Below are positions 25,328 through 32,671 of a stretch of 42,764 nucleotides of DNA, in pieces. Each line of letters begins with the position of its first letter. Position 1 is the stretch's first letter. The notes beneath the pieces are model-generated. The model was not told the origin of the DNA. It worked only from the letters and a program-made list of their open reading frames with translations, and made no database searches. Where the stretch lies: assembly GCA_011049425.1 (NCBI GenBank), contig DSBM01000141.1, forward strand, positions 126,969-169,732, read 5' to 3'. The stretch is from Candidatus Aminicenantes bacterium (GTDB lineage: Bacteria; Acidobacteriota; Aminicenantia; UBA2199). The position numbers and the translations under genes are program-made.

Positions 25328-25356
25328 AGTGTAGCCTATTCACGCGGGCAAATCAA
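25328..25356 (-). promoter_or_regulatory. Promoter of the thiC operon
   Basis: On the minus strand TTGATT (25351-25356) and TACACT (25328-25333) with a 17-base spacer. The leader would be about 12 bases and contains AAAGAGA. It is too short for a TPP riboswitch. Confidence 0.6.
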
Positions 25357-25425
25357 GAGCGCTCCCGAACAGCGGGATTCCCTCTGATATTGACCTTTGA
25401 AGGTGCCTGTGCGCAACTACCCGAC

Positions 25426-25455
25426 TTGAATCCGGACCCTGCAATGTGCTAGAGT
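25426..25455 (+). promoter_or_regulatory. Possible promoter of tRNA-Leu
   Basis: TTGAAT (25426-25431) and TAGAGT (25450-25455) with an 18-base spacer, ending nine bases before the first base of the tRNA. Confidence 0.4.
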
Positions 25456-25463
25456 TCATTGGT

Positions 25464-25549
25464 GCCGGGATGGCGGAACTGGCAGACGCAAGGGACTTAA
25501 AATCCCTCGGGGCGCAATCCCTGTGCGGGTTCGATTCCCGCTCCCGGCA
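25464..25549 (+). tRNA. tRNA-Leu, anticodon UAA
   Basis: The acceptor strands GCCGGGA (25464-25470) and TCCCGGC (25542-25548) pair perfectly, with A at 25549 as discriminator. The anticodon stem GGGA/TCCC encloses the loop CTTAAAA, with TAA at 25498-25500. A long variable arm, typical of class II tRNAs, and the T arm with GGTTCGATTCC follow. The 3' CCA is not encoded. It reads UUA/UUG leucine codons. Confidence 0.95.
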
Positions 25550-25599
25550 ATCTTCGCTCTTTCTCGGCTTTGCCTGGTTACGGCCGATAACGGGCATGG

Positions 25600-25627
25600 T
25601 TGACTTTTTGCGGTCTTTTGCTAGAAT
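25600..25627 (+). promoter_or_regulatory. Promoter of the LysE-type gene
   Basis: TTGACT (25600-25605) and TAGAAT (25622-25627), spacer 16, with an extended TGC before the -10. The -10 ends eight bases before the ATG at 25636, so the mRNA would start at or next to the start codon. Confidence 0.6.
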
Positions 25628-25635
25628 CAGCCTTC

Positions 25636-26322
25636 ATGATTTCCACTATCCTCTTTTACGTAGCCAGTTTCTTTATCTCTTTCTTTTTATGTATTCCCAT
25701 CGGTCCGGTCAACCTGGAAATCCTGCACACGGCCCTGAAGAAACATTACGTCCAGGCCCTGAGCATTTCCGCCGGAGCGGCCCTCGGGGATGCAGTCTGG
25801 GCCACTTGCGCCTTTTTCGGAATTTCTCCATTCATGTCTTCCCGCTACATGGAGGCTTCCTTTTTCTTGTTTACCACCATCATTACTGCGGTGTTGGGAC
25901 TGGTCGCGCTCAAAGACGCGCGCTTCATCGAAAAAAAAGAAGAGAAACTCGTGACCAAGATCCGCCGCAAACGCTGGGCGGTGCTCAAGGGATTGGCCAT
26001 GGTTCTGGTGAATCCCCTGGGAATTGTTTCCTGGATGGTCAGTCTTTCCTTTCTGAGCCGGGTAAATGTCTTTATCCCCATGGAACTACGCTATGAGGTC
26101 ATATTCTTCGTTGTCGTCACCGCCGGCGCCATGACCTACTTTTCTCTGATCGTGTTTATCGCCAGTCGCATGAAAGCGCTTTTTTCCCCATCCCGTACCC
26201 GGAAAATCATTCGTTTTCTGGGCTTTTTGCTTTTGGCCTTTTCCCTCTACTTTTTTTATCACGCCATTGAACTGTTCTTTTTCAACGGCACCCGTTTGCA
26301 GTTGAGTTCCCTGGTTCAGTAA
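25636..26322 (+). CDS. LysE/RhtB-type exporter
   Basis: 228 residues, about six membrane segments (near 3-25, 35-60, 67-85, 110-135, 145-170 and 193-213). The start FISFFLCIPIGPVNLEILHTAL matches the LysE family pattern with the conserved GP motif, followed by GAALGDAVWATCAFFG. A basic cytoplasmic loop (about 90-110, EKKEEKLVTKIRRKR) and VNPLGIVSW in the middle, the NP-containing motif of the family, are also present. Such proteins export amino acids or related small molecules; the substrate cannot be read. The ATG at 25636 is preferred because the promoter covers an earlier in-frame codon. Confidence 0.82.
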   Translation: MISTILFYVASFFISFFLCIPIGPVNLEILHTALKKHYVQALSISAGAALGDAVWATCAFFGISPFMSSRYMEASFFLFTTIITAVLGLVALKDARFIEKKEEKLVTKIRRKRWAVLKGLAMVLVNPLGIVSWMVSLSFLSRVNVFIPMELRYEVIFFVVVTAGAMTYFSLIVFIASRMKALFSPSRTRKIIRFLGFLLLAFSLYFFYHAIELFFFNGTRLQLSSLVQ

Positions 26323-26348
26323 CCCGTCCGCCTGTCAACCCGCCTGCC

Positions 26349-26377
26349 TTGCCGTATTGCAAGCTTTAGAGTATACT
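26349..26377 (+). promoter_or_regulatory. Promoter of the YchF-like GTPase gene
   Basis: TTGCCG (26349-26354) and TATACT (26372-26377) with a 17-base spacer. The -10 ends only five bases before the ATG at 26383, which predicts a leaderless mRNA. Confidence 0.6.
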
Positions 26378-26382
26378 GAATC

Positions 26383-27450
26383 ATGATCCTGACTATTTTC
26401 GGCTATCCCAAAACCGGAAAAACACTGTTATTCAATCTCTTGGCCAGACAACGGGAAACCGTATCCAAGTTTTCTTCGTCTCACAACGAGTTGCACAAAG
26501 CCGTGGTTGACGTTCCGGATTCGCGCCTGGCAAACCTGGCCGCCCATTTTGATACACCCCCGGTTTTTGCCAAAATCGAATACCTGGACACCGGCTCCAT
26601 GGGCTACGGTGAAATCGAGAACAGTGCCTTCGTCGACCTGTTGCGTCGGGGAGACGGCCTGATCCACATCGTGCGAGGATTCACGGACCCCGAGATTCCC
26701 CATCCCGCATGTTCCGTTGATCCCCAAAGAGACATCGACCACATGGAGTCGGAAATCATCGCGGTGGATTTCGTCTCCATGGACAAGCGCAGGGAAAAAC
26801 TGGAGACGGATATGCGCCGCACCGGGTCACGTGAATTAAAAGAAGAACATGACCTGATGCTCCGCCTCCAGGAACACCTTGAAGCCAACCGCCCCTTGCG
26901 TGAATATGCGCTCAATGAAATCGAGGCGTCCCGGGTAAGGGGTTTCTCTTTTCTTTCCCAGAAACCCCTGCTCCACCTGGTCAACGCAGACGAAAACAAC
27001 TATCATCAACATTTGAAACTGGCTCGTCCTGCAATAAACCAACGCACTGTCCAGGTTTTCTGCGGCCGCATGGAAACGGAACTGCTGGAATTGGATAGCC
27101 GTGAGCGCGCCCTTTTCCAGACTGAATTCGGTCTGAGCGATTATCAATACCTTCGCGATTCATTTATTCAGACCAGCTACGAGCTGATGAACCTGGCCTC
27201 TTTTTTCACCGTAGGTCATGATGAAACCCGGGCCTGGACGATTTCTCGCGGCGAATCCGCCTGGAATGCGGCCGGAAAAATCCACGGCGACATTCAACAG
27301 GGTTTCATTCGTGCCGAAGTGATTTCCTGGAGTGATTTTCTTTCCGCCGGAGGATTTTCCCAAGCCAAGGAAAAGGGGAAACTGCGCCTGGAAGGCAAAG
27401 ACTACCCCGTAAAGGACGGCGAAATCGTGCATTTCCGCTTCAACAAGTAA
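26383..27450 (+). CDS. Divergent YchF/Obg-like P-loop NTPase with TGS domain
   Basis: 355 residues with the YchF order: G domain with inserted coiled coil, then a C-terminal TGS-like domain. The P-loop reads GYPKTGKT (7-14), where YchF normally has GLPNVGKS. The G3 region reads YLDTGSMGYGE in place of DIAGLVKGA, and the base-recognition motif is VNADE (about 205-209), close to the N-x-x-E of ATP-preferring YchF. A helical insertion lies at about 125-185. The C-terminus has YELMNLASFFTVGHDETRAW followed by the TGS region ending KDYPVKDGEIVHFRFNK, all hallmarks of YchF. YchF is ribosome-associated in other bacteria. This copy is divergent enough to be a paralogue. Confidence 0.8.
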   Translation: MILTIFGYPKTGKTLLFNLLARQRETVSKFSSSHNELHKAVVDVPDSRLANLAAHFDTPPVFAKIEYLDTGSMGYGEIENSAFVDLLRRGDGLIHIVRGFTDPEIPHPACSVDPQRDIDHMESEIIAVDFVSMDKRREKLETDMRRTGSRELKEEHDLMLRLQEHLEANRPLREYALNEIEASRVRGFSFLSQKPLLHLVNADENNYHQHLKLARPAINQRTVQVFCGRMETELLELDSRERALFQTEFGLSDYQYLRDSFIQTSYELMNLASFFTVGHDETRAWTISRGESAWNAAGKIHGDIQQGFIRAEVISWSDFLSAGGFSQAKEKGKLRLEGKDYPVKDGEIVHFRFNK

Positions 27451-27490
27451 GCGTTTACCAAAAAAAGACAATTATCCAATTCCATACTTG

Positions 27491-27517
27491 TTGACTTTTT
27501 TTTGGTAGTGCTATACA
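27491..27517 (+). promoter_or_regulatory. Promoter of the exported 173-residue ORF
   Basis: An extended -10, TGCTATACA (hexamer 27512-27517), with TTGACT at 27491-27496 (15-base spacing). The leader of about 27 bases carries GAGGG before the ATG at 27551. Confidence 0.5.
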
Positions 27518-27550
27518 TTCTGCATAGATTTCGGAGGATATGAGGGAAAA

Positions 27551-28072
27551 ATGAAGAAAACCACATTCATCTTGATGGCGTTGGTCCTGTTTGGAAGTGT
27601 TCTCCAACCCCAAACCCTGACCCAGATCGGGTTCATTATCAAAAAAGCCATTCCCGACGTGGAGAACATCGCGGTGCTTTATCCCAAACATATGAAAACC
27701 AAGTACGTCTCCGAAGCCAAGACAGCCCAGGTGGTCACCCGCAAGAACGTCAGCATTTACGATGTCAGTCGCATGAGTGAGATCTCTGATGCGGTTTTCA
27801 ACATCCGCCGCATGAAAAGCGTCGTGGTCGTGATCATGGCGGACGATTCGATCCTGACCCCCAAAGATGTAAAATTCGTTATTGACAAGTTGACTTCATC
27901 CAACATCCCGGTGGTGAGTAATCGCGACAAGGACACTCTACTGGGAGCCCTGTTCAGCGTGATTCTGCGGGATGGGAATGTAGAAAAACACGTCAACCGA
28001 ATTGTGGCCACCGCCCTGAATCTAAATCTTTCCGAAGAATTCATCAGCGAATGCATCATTGACGTTGAATAG
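27551..28072 (+). CDS. Short exported protein resembling half of an ABC substrate-binding protein
   Basis: 173 residues. Residues 1-20 are a signal peptide (MKKTTFILMALVLFGSVLQP) with a cleavage site near QTL. The mature part has one alpha/beta lobe: NIAVLYPKHM, VTRKNVSIYDVSRMSEISDAV, SVVVVIMADDSIL, DVKFVIDKLTSSNIPVVSNRDKD and LLGALFSVILRDGN. The order and the GALxS segment recall the DUF534/TrpX-type ABC substrate-binding proteins, which have two lobes and are about twice as long. No permease or ATPase lies nearby. It may be a lone periplasmic sensor or a reduced binding protein. It has its own promoter and ribosome-binding site and ends 44 bases before the convergent Nudix gene. Confidence 0.6.
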   Translation: MKKTTFILMALVLFGSVLQPQTLTQIGFIIKKAIPDVENIAVLYPKHMKTKYVSEAKTAQVVTRKNVSIYDVSRMSEISDAVFNIRRMKSVVVVIMADDSILTPKDVKFVIDKLTSSNIPVVSNRDKDTLLGALFSVILRDGNVEKHVNRIVATALNLNLSEEFISECIIDVE

Positions 28073-28116
28073 ATCCTTCGAGACATTTTTCTTTGCCTCT
28101 GAGATGGCTAAACGAT

Positions 28117-29205
28117 TCAGGCCAGGAGTTTCTGGTGGTTTTCCACTACCCAGGGAAATTCTGTCTTGAAATTGGGCGTGAAAATGCCGTTTTCGAGTTG
28201 CTCGCGGATCTGGCGGATACGCCAGAACCTGCCATCATCCACTTCATCGGGGTTTACAGAAAATGGACCGCAATGGCGTGTGAGGAACAGGTAGACCAGT
28301 TCCGATTCCACCGCTGAATCCCAGCGGTAGACGCCCAGCAATACTGCGCGGAATTCTCTCAATCCAATCTCTTCATATGCTTCCCGTTTCAAGGCGTCTT
28401 CGACCTTCTCCCCCGAGTGGATGTGTCCGCCAACCGCAGTGTCCCACCTTCCCGGTTGGATCTCTTTGCACATGGGTCTCTTCTGCAGGAAAATCCGGTC
28501 CCGGTCATCCAGTACATGGAGATGAACAACCGCATGAAGCAAACCTGGCGTAGAATGACAAATCGCCCGTGGTGCCCGGCCCTTCACGCGTCCGGATTCA
28601 TCCACCAAATCAAACCACTCATCGTCTTTATAATCTCTTTTCCAGCGTAATTTGTTCCATCTGTGTTTCAAAATGCGCGCCAGGGCAAACCCCACAAACA
28701 CCATGTAAAAGAGGCCGCCGCTGATAAAGGCCCATGCCTGCCGGCTCAAGGCAAGGGCCGCATAAATCGTGAGCCCCGCATGCGCCAAAAAAAACCAGAA
28801 CAACGGCCGCATGGCTTGTTGCATGCGTTTCAAGGCAGTCGCGTCCATGTAGAGATTTTTCATGTAGCGCCGTGACATCATCCACACGATATTACGATTG
28901 GACCACGCGGATATCCCCAACAGAACGGCAAAAAACACTTCAATCACAGCCGGTTTCAATTTAAAAAACAGATCATTACCCTGCCAGAGGGAAGTCAACC
29001 CCAGCAATACGATCAGCCCCATGTCCAACAACAGAAAACGATCAAGAACATGCTCTCTCAGCCACGCAACAGCCAGTTCAACAACCCCGAAAACCACCGC
29101 CACCACGAGTCCGACCCGTGTTCCCCAGATGGAGTCGGCCAGAATGAACACGATCAGGGGCAGAAAGCCGGGGGCCAGGCTACGCAACAATTGCGCCCGG
29201 GTCAT
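28117..29205 (-). CDS. YciB/septation-protein-A-like membrane domain fused to a Nudix hydrolase
   Basis: 362 residues in one frame. Residues 10-185 hold five or so membrane segments and resemble YciB/IspZ (septation protein A): FLPLIVFILADSIWG near the start and LGLTSLWQGNDLFFKLKPAVIEVFFA (68-93), where YciB has its conserved FxKxKP segment. After a basic linker (180-195), residues 196-362 form a Nudix domain of the isopentenyl-diphosphate isomerase-like style, starting WFDLVDESGRVKGRAPR. The Nudix box is complete (260-282): G260, E266, R274-E275, E278-E279, G281. The substrate is unknown; the membrane anchor suggests a lipid-linked or membrane-near diphosphate. It overlaps the GT2 gene by four bases. 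Confidence 0.8.
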   Translation of the reverse strand: MTRAQLLRSLAPGFLPLIVFILADSIWGTRVGLVVAVVFGVVELAVAWLREHVLDRFLLLDMGLIVLLGLTSLWQGNDLFFKLKPAVIEVFFAVLLGISAWSNRNIVWMMSRRYMKNLYMDATALKRMQQAMRPLFWFFLAHAGLTIYAALALSRQAWAFISGGLFYMVFVGFALARILKHRWNKLRWKRDYKDDEWFDLVDESGRVKGRAPRAICHSTPGLLHAVVHLHVLDDRDRIFLQKRPMCKEIQPGRWDTAVGGHIHSGEKVEDALKREAYEEIGLREFRAVLLGVYRWDSAVESELVYLFLTRHCGPFSVNPDEVDDGRFWRIRQIREQLENGIFTPNFKTEFPWVVENHQKLLA

Positions 29206-30104
29206 TTTTCGTTTCCCCCGTAACGTGCGGCGATCAGCCAGCCCATGAAACGACCCGAAAAACCAGAGATCCGAGCCGTAACGGCCTGGCCGATCTCACA
29301 AAAAAAGCCAAAGAACCCCGGCTTCTGTTTTTTGATAAAACAGATATCCCCAAGGATCCGCATCAGCGCAGCGCCCAGACACAGAGGCAACCCCATGATC
29401 CAGGCGGATGCGCGATTGTGGAAGCGGGGGATCGCGCGGGACATGGCCCGTTTCAGCCGGTGCATTTCCCCGGGTGAATAATCGTGCGAATGGAATACCC
29501 GGGAACGGGGTTCGTACAGGATCCGATACCCCGCCTGCAGCATCCTGCGCGCCCATTCCTGATCTTCCGCGATATCAATGGATTCACTGAAAGGGAACTC
29601 TTTCCACAAAGCGCGCGGTATTGCCGCGCTGACCGTTGAAAAATGCATCGGCCTTCGGGAATCCCATTGCTTCAGCACAACACCGGTGCCCGGTGGCAAT
29701 GCACGCAGCAGGTCCCGCTGCATGTAAATGGGACAATCCGGACGCGGCAAGTGGCGGCTGAACACACCGGCCAAACCGTGATCACGCCTCAATGGGCGTA
29801 CCAGGTTTTCCAACCAGTTTGGGCCGACCGGTTCGGCATCACCATTCAAAAATGTCACCCATTTGCCCCGGGCCAATCGGGCGCCCAGGTTGCGGGTACG
29901 GCCATGACCAAAATCCGCTTCGGTCTGACGAATGAGGCGAACCCCGGAGAAGTGGGCGACCCTTTCCCGGGTTCCATCGCTGGACCCGGAGTCGATGACG
30001 ATGATTTCCATGTTCATGGATGTATGCTGCAGAAAAACGCCCCGTAAACATGCCTCGATATGGCCGGCTTCGTTGCGTACGGGGATTACGATGGAGACAT
30101 CCAT
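29202..30104 (-). CDS. Glycosyltransferase family 2
   Basis: 300 residues from the ATG at 30104, chosen over a GTG two codons earlier because GAGGAA lies at good spacing. The GT-A fold has VSIVIPVRNEAGHIEACL at the start, the IIVIDSGSSDGT loop (about 34-45) with metal/nucleotide-binding acidic residues, FLNGDAEPVGPNWLE and a catalytic-base region EDQEWARRML. The sequence resembles rhamnosyltransferases and related enzymes that decorate cell-surface glycans. The C-terminal part has a weakly hydrophobic stretch (about 235-260), possibly membrane-associated. The stop overlaps the YciB-like/Nudix gene, so the two are co-expressed. Confidence 0.83.
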   Translation of the reverse strand: MDVSIVIPVRNEAGHIEACLRGVFLQHTSMNMEIIVIDSGSSDGTRERVAHFSGVRLIRQTEADFGHGRTRNLGARLARGKWVTFLNGDAEPVGPNWLENLVRPLRRDHGLAGVFSRHLPRPDCPIYMQRDLLRALPPGTGVVLKQWDSRRPMHFSTVSAAIPRALWKEFPFSESIDIAEDQEWARRMLQAGYRILYEPRSRVFHSHDYSPGEMHRLKRAMSRAIPRFHNRASAWIMGLPLCLGAALMRILGDICFIKKQKPGFFGFFCEIGQAVTARISGFSGRFMGWLIAARYGGNEK

Positions 30105-30160
30105 ACACACTTCCTCAAACCGAAAATGGAATTCCGGAAAAGCAAACCCACCGGTGTCTT

Positions 30161-30190
30161 ATCCTACCCTACCACGCAAGCGCCTGTCAA
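30161..30190 (-). promoter_or_regulatory. Promoter of the GT2 and YciB-Nudix gene pair
   Basis: On the minus strand the exact consensus -35 TTGACA (30185-30190) and TAGGAT (30161-30166) with an 18-base spacer. The leader is about 50 bases and carries GAGGAA before the ATG. Confidence 0.55.
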
Positions 30191-30250
30191 TGCGGCAGAG
30201 CTTCTCCGCCTACACATGAGGCATGCGCAAACCGCTTCGGATCCGGCGTG

Positions 30251-30259
30251 TGTTAGAAT
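30251..30259 (+). promoter_or_regulatory. Extended -10 promoter of the radical SAM gene
   Basis: TGTTAGAAT, with the hexamer TAGAAT at 30254-30259, ends seven bases before the ATG at 30267. No good -35 is visible. The spacing predicts a leaderless transcript and supports the start at 30267. Confidence 0.45.
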
Positions 30260-30266
30260 GGGTCTA

Positions 30267-31496
30267 ATGCCGACTCCGCGTGTGTTCTTCCGGATAACCC
30301 CGTTGACGCGACTGAGTGTTCCCCTGCTTCTCAATGCCTGGGAAACCATCCCTGGGGCGCCTGTCATTCAGGTGGTGAACGGACCGCCTGATGGTGCAGG
30401 ACGAGGCGATACCGTGCTCTACTCATTCCTGACAACCCAGTTACCGGATTTGCATACCGAGATTCTTTGCCTGCGCGAAAAGGGCGTGGTTTTGGTGGCC
30501 GGGGGACCTCATGCCGCCGCTGACCCTGAATTTATGCGCCGGATCGGGTTTCACTCCGCAATCACCGGCGACGGTGAGGCGGCGCTTCCCGAACTCGCAC
30601 GCAACCTGGAGGCCGGTCTCGAGTTGAAACCGGAATACACCGGCGGTCGAAAAAACGACATTTCCAAGTGGCTGCCCTATTCACGCTCTGTTCGCACCTT
30701 GCCGCCCCTGGAACTGATGCGGGGATGCGCTCACAATTGCACCTATTGTGCCGTCCCCCTGTCGGGGCCCCTCCGTTTCCGTTCCCTGGACTCAGCGCGC
30801 GATTACTTAGAGCAGCTTCACAGCTATGGGGCCAGGCGTGTGAATTTCATCTCGCCCTCAGCGCTGGAATACCGAGATTCCCATACGGGCACAGACCCGC
30901 TGGAATCGGTAGCGGATTTACTGGCAACCGCCCGCCACATCGGGTTTCGTCACATCGAATACGGCATCTTCCCCAGCGAGATCCGCCCTGGTTCCCTGAA
31001 TCGTGAGTGGTTGCGCCTTTTGCGCGAACACGTCTCCCACACCCGTCTTACCCTGGGGGCTCAGAGTGGTTGTCCCGAGCGCTTGCGCCGCCTGCGGCGC
31101 GGACACACACCTGAGGATGTCGAGGCTTCAGTGATTGCGGCCAACCAGGCTGGATTCGGGGTGAACCTGGATGTGATGGTCGGCTTCCCCAATGAGTCGC
31201 TGCAGGAATTGATTACCACCCTGAATTTCATTCGCCGCCTGCACCGCAATCACCGCATCCACGCCCAGGTTCATCACTTCATGCCGCTGCCGGGAACCAT
31301 CCTTCAACACGCCTTGCCCTCGTTTCCCGGAATCAAGGGTAGAGAGAAATTGTTGCAAATGGAAAAGGACGGATTGATTACCGGCCATTGGAAGCTCGGC
31401 GCCCGGGTCGCCCGCCGTTACCTGGCTTGGGTGCAAGAGCATCATCCCTGTACATATGAACGGTTCCTGACAACCAAAGAGACGCGGTTATCTTGA
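30267..31496 (+). CDS. B12-binding-type radical SAM protein
   Basis: 409 residues. The N-terminal domain (1-140) resembles the cobalamin-binding fold found in many radical SAM proteins: VVLVAGGPHAAADPEFMRRIGFHSAITGDGE (about 74-104) has the GGPH and GDGE hallmarks, but no DxHxxG cobalamin-ligand motif is evident. The radical SAM core begins with LELMRGCAHNCTYCAVP and has the cluster cysteines C154, C158 and C161 (C-x3-C-x2-C). GAQSGCPERLRRLRRGHT and VNLDVMVGFPNES are also typical. The reaction is unknown. The reading frame extends upstream to 30060, but that part overlaps the divergent GT2 gene and its promoter. The MglA-like gene follows 40 bases later. Confidence 0.82.
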   Translation: MPTPRVFFRITPLTRLSVPLLLNAWETIPGAPVIQVVNGPPDGAGRGDTVLYSFLTTQLPDLHTEILCLREKGVVLVAGGPHAAADPEFMRRIGFHSAITGDGEAALPELARNLEAGLELKPEYTGGRKNDISKWLPYSRSVRTLPPLELMRGCAHNCTYCAVPLSGPLRFRSLDSARDYLEQLHSYGARRVNFISPSALEYRDSHTGTDPLESVADLLATARHIGFRHIEYGIFPSEIRPGSLNREWLRLLREHVSHTRLTLGAQSGCPERLRRLRRGHTPEDVEASVIAANQAGFGVNLDVMVGFPNESLQELITTLNFIRRLHRNHRIHAQVHHFMPLPGTILQHALPSFPGIKGREKLLQMEKDGLITGHWKLGARVARRYLAWVQEHHPCTYERFLTTKETRLS

Positions 31497-31521
31497 CACG
31501 CCTGCCGGATCATGGCAAAAT
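31493..31521 (+). promoter_or_regulatory. Promoter of the MglA-like GTPase gene
   Basis: The consensus -35 TTGACA (31493-31498) and CAAAAT (31516-31521) with a 17-base spacer. The -35 overlaps the stop codon of the radical SAM gene. Transcription would begin near 31528, nine bases from the ATG. Confidence 0.55.
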
Positions 31522-31536
31522 CGGGGCGAGTCATTC

Positions 31537-32553
31537 ATGTTCATAAACCATGCCGCAAAGCAGGTGACCGCCAAGATCGTTTATTACGGTCCGGGCCTGT
31601 CCGGGAAAACCACCAATCTGCAGTATATTTTTTCCATTACCAATCCCAAAAGCCGCGGAGAACTCGTCAGCATCGAAACCGACATTGAACGCACGCTGTT
31701 CTTTGATCTTCTGCCCATGAACGTGGGTTTGATCAAGGGTTATCAAGCCAAATTCCAGTTATACACCGTACCGGGACAGATTTTTTACGACGCCACGCGC
31801 AAACTGGTACTCAAAGGAGCCGATGGTGTGGTTTTTGTGGCGGACTCACAGGAGCTAATGGGACAGGCCAATACCCAGAGCCTGGAGAACCTGAAGGTCA
31901 ACCTTGCGGCCTGCGGAAAGAGTATTGAAAAGATGCCGCTGGTTTTTCAATACAACAAACGCGACCTGGGCAGCATCATCCCCACGGTTGTACTGAACCA
32001 GACCCTGAATGTGTTCAATGCTCCCTATTTTGAGGCGGTAGCCACCTCGGGAAGCGGCGTCATTGAAACACTGCGTGAGATTTCCAGCAAAACCCTGGCG
32101 TTGATCAAAGCCTCGATCCACGCCCAACAGGGCCTCTCCACCTCCGTCAGCATGCCTGTCCAATTCGACACCAATAACAGCCAGAAGATCATTGATAAAT
32201 CCGCCCTGCCGATGCGCAAGTTTTCCGTGGAACGCCTGGATGAACCGAAAACCCGCCCGTTTTATCAAGCCGAATTGGAAGCCTCCGCCCCCGCTGTGTC
32301 GGGAAACCAAAAAGAGCCATCAAACGGAAAAGGAGACAACGCGGTTCTGGACTCCATCCGAGAGTTGGCGGCCCAGTTTCTGAATGAGGACCAGGATAAA
32401 TCACGCTTGACCCTGATCCAGAAATTACCGGTTACGGATTCGCGTTTAACGGTGGATATCCGCAACTCCAAGGAAAGTGTCATTCACAGCATCGATCTGA
32501 ACCTGGACCCGGAAACCCGCAAAGTAACGCTGGTTTTCGACCTGAAACGCTGA
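31537..32553 (+). CDS. MglA-like small GTPase with a long C-terminal extension
   Basis: 338 residues. The first 195 form a bacterial Ras-like MglA GTPase: P-loop GPGLSGKT (18-25), the YTVPGQIFYDATRK switch II segment (about 75-90) with PGQ, and the base-recognition motif NKRD (near 138-141). In other bacteria MglA sets cell polarity and controls type IV pilus or gliding motility. The remaining about 140 residues are not part of the usual protein: a low-complexity linker (about 200-265) and a small domain with LDSIRELAAQFLNEDQDKSRLTLIQ and an end (LTVDIRNS...VIHSIDLNLDPETRKVTLVFDL) that looks like a beta-rich module. No partner protein MglB is visible next to it. The pil operon in this window is a likely client. 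Confidence 0.82.
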   Translation: MFINHAAKQVTAKIVYYGPGLSGKTTNLQYIFSITNPKSRGELVSIETDIERTLFFDLLPMNVGLIKGYQAKFQLYTVPGQIFYDATRKLVLKGADGVVFVADSQELMGQANTQSLENLKVNLAACGKSIEKMPLVFQYNKRDLGSIIPTVVLNQTLNVFNAPYFEAVATSGSGVIETLREISSKTLALIKASIHAQQGLSTSVSMPVQFDTNNSQKIIDKSALPMRKFSVERLDEPKTRPFYQAELEASAPAVSGNQKEPSNGKGDNAVLDSIRELAAQFLNEDQDKSRLTLIQKLPVTDSRLTVDIRNSKESVIHSIDLNLDPETRKVTLVFDLKR

Positions 32554-32606
32554 CATCCCGGTTCAGGGCCGTTGCCTCCCTCTCCAACTTTCCCACAGCC
32601 CCGGGG

Positions 32607-32635
32607 TTGACATCTGTTTTGACCTTGCCTATATT
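32607..32635 (+). promoter_or_regulatory. Promoter of yifB
   Basis: The consensus -35 TTGACA (32607-32612) and TATATT (32630-32635) with a 17-base spacer. A leader of about 30 bases carries GGGGAGGA before the ATG at 32672. Confidence 0.75.
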
Positions 32636-32671
32636 TTTTTTGACGCACGGCGGCTGACCGGGGGAGGAAAA

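Noticed and set aside
25310-25463. TPP riboswitch before thiC
   Set aside because: The conserved CTGAGA and ACC-x-GA elements are not present and the predicted leader is only about 12 bases.
30060-30266. Upstream extension of the radical SAM reading frame
   Set aside because: It overlaps the start of the divergent GT2 gene and its TTGACA promoter, has no protein similarity I recognise, and a -10 box plus ATG at 30267 mark the natural start.
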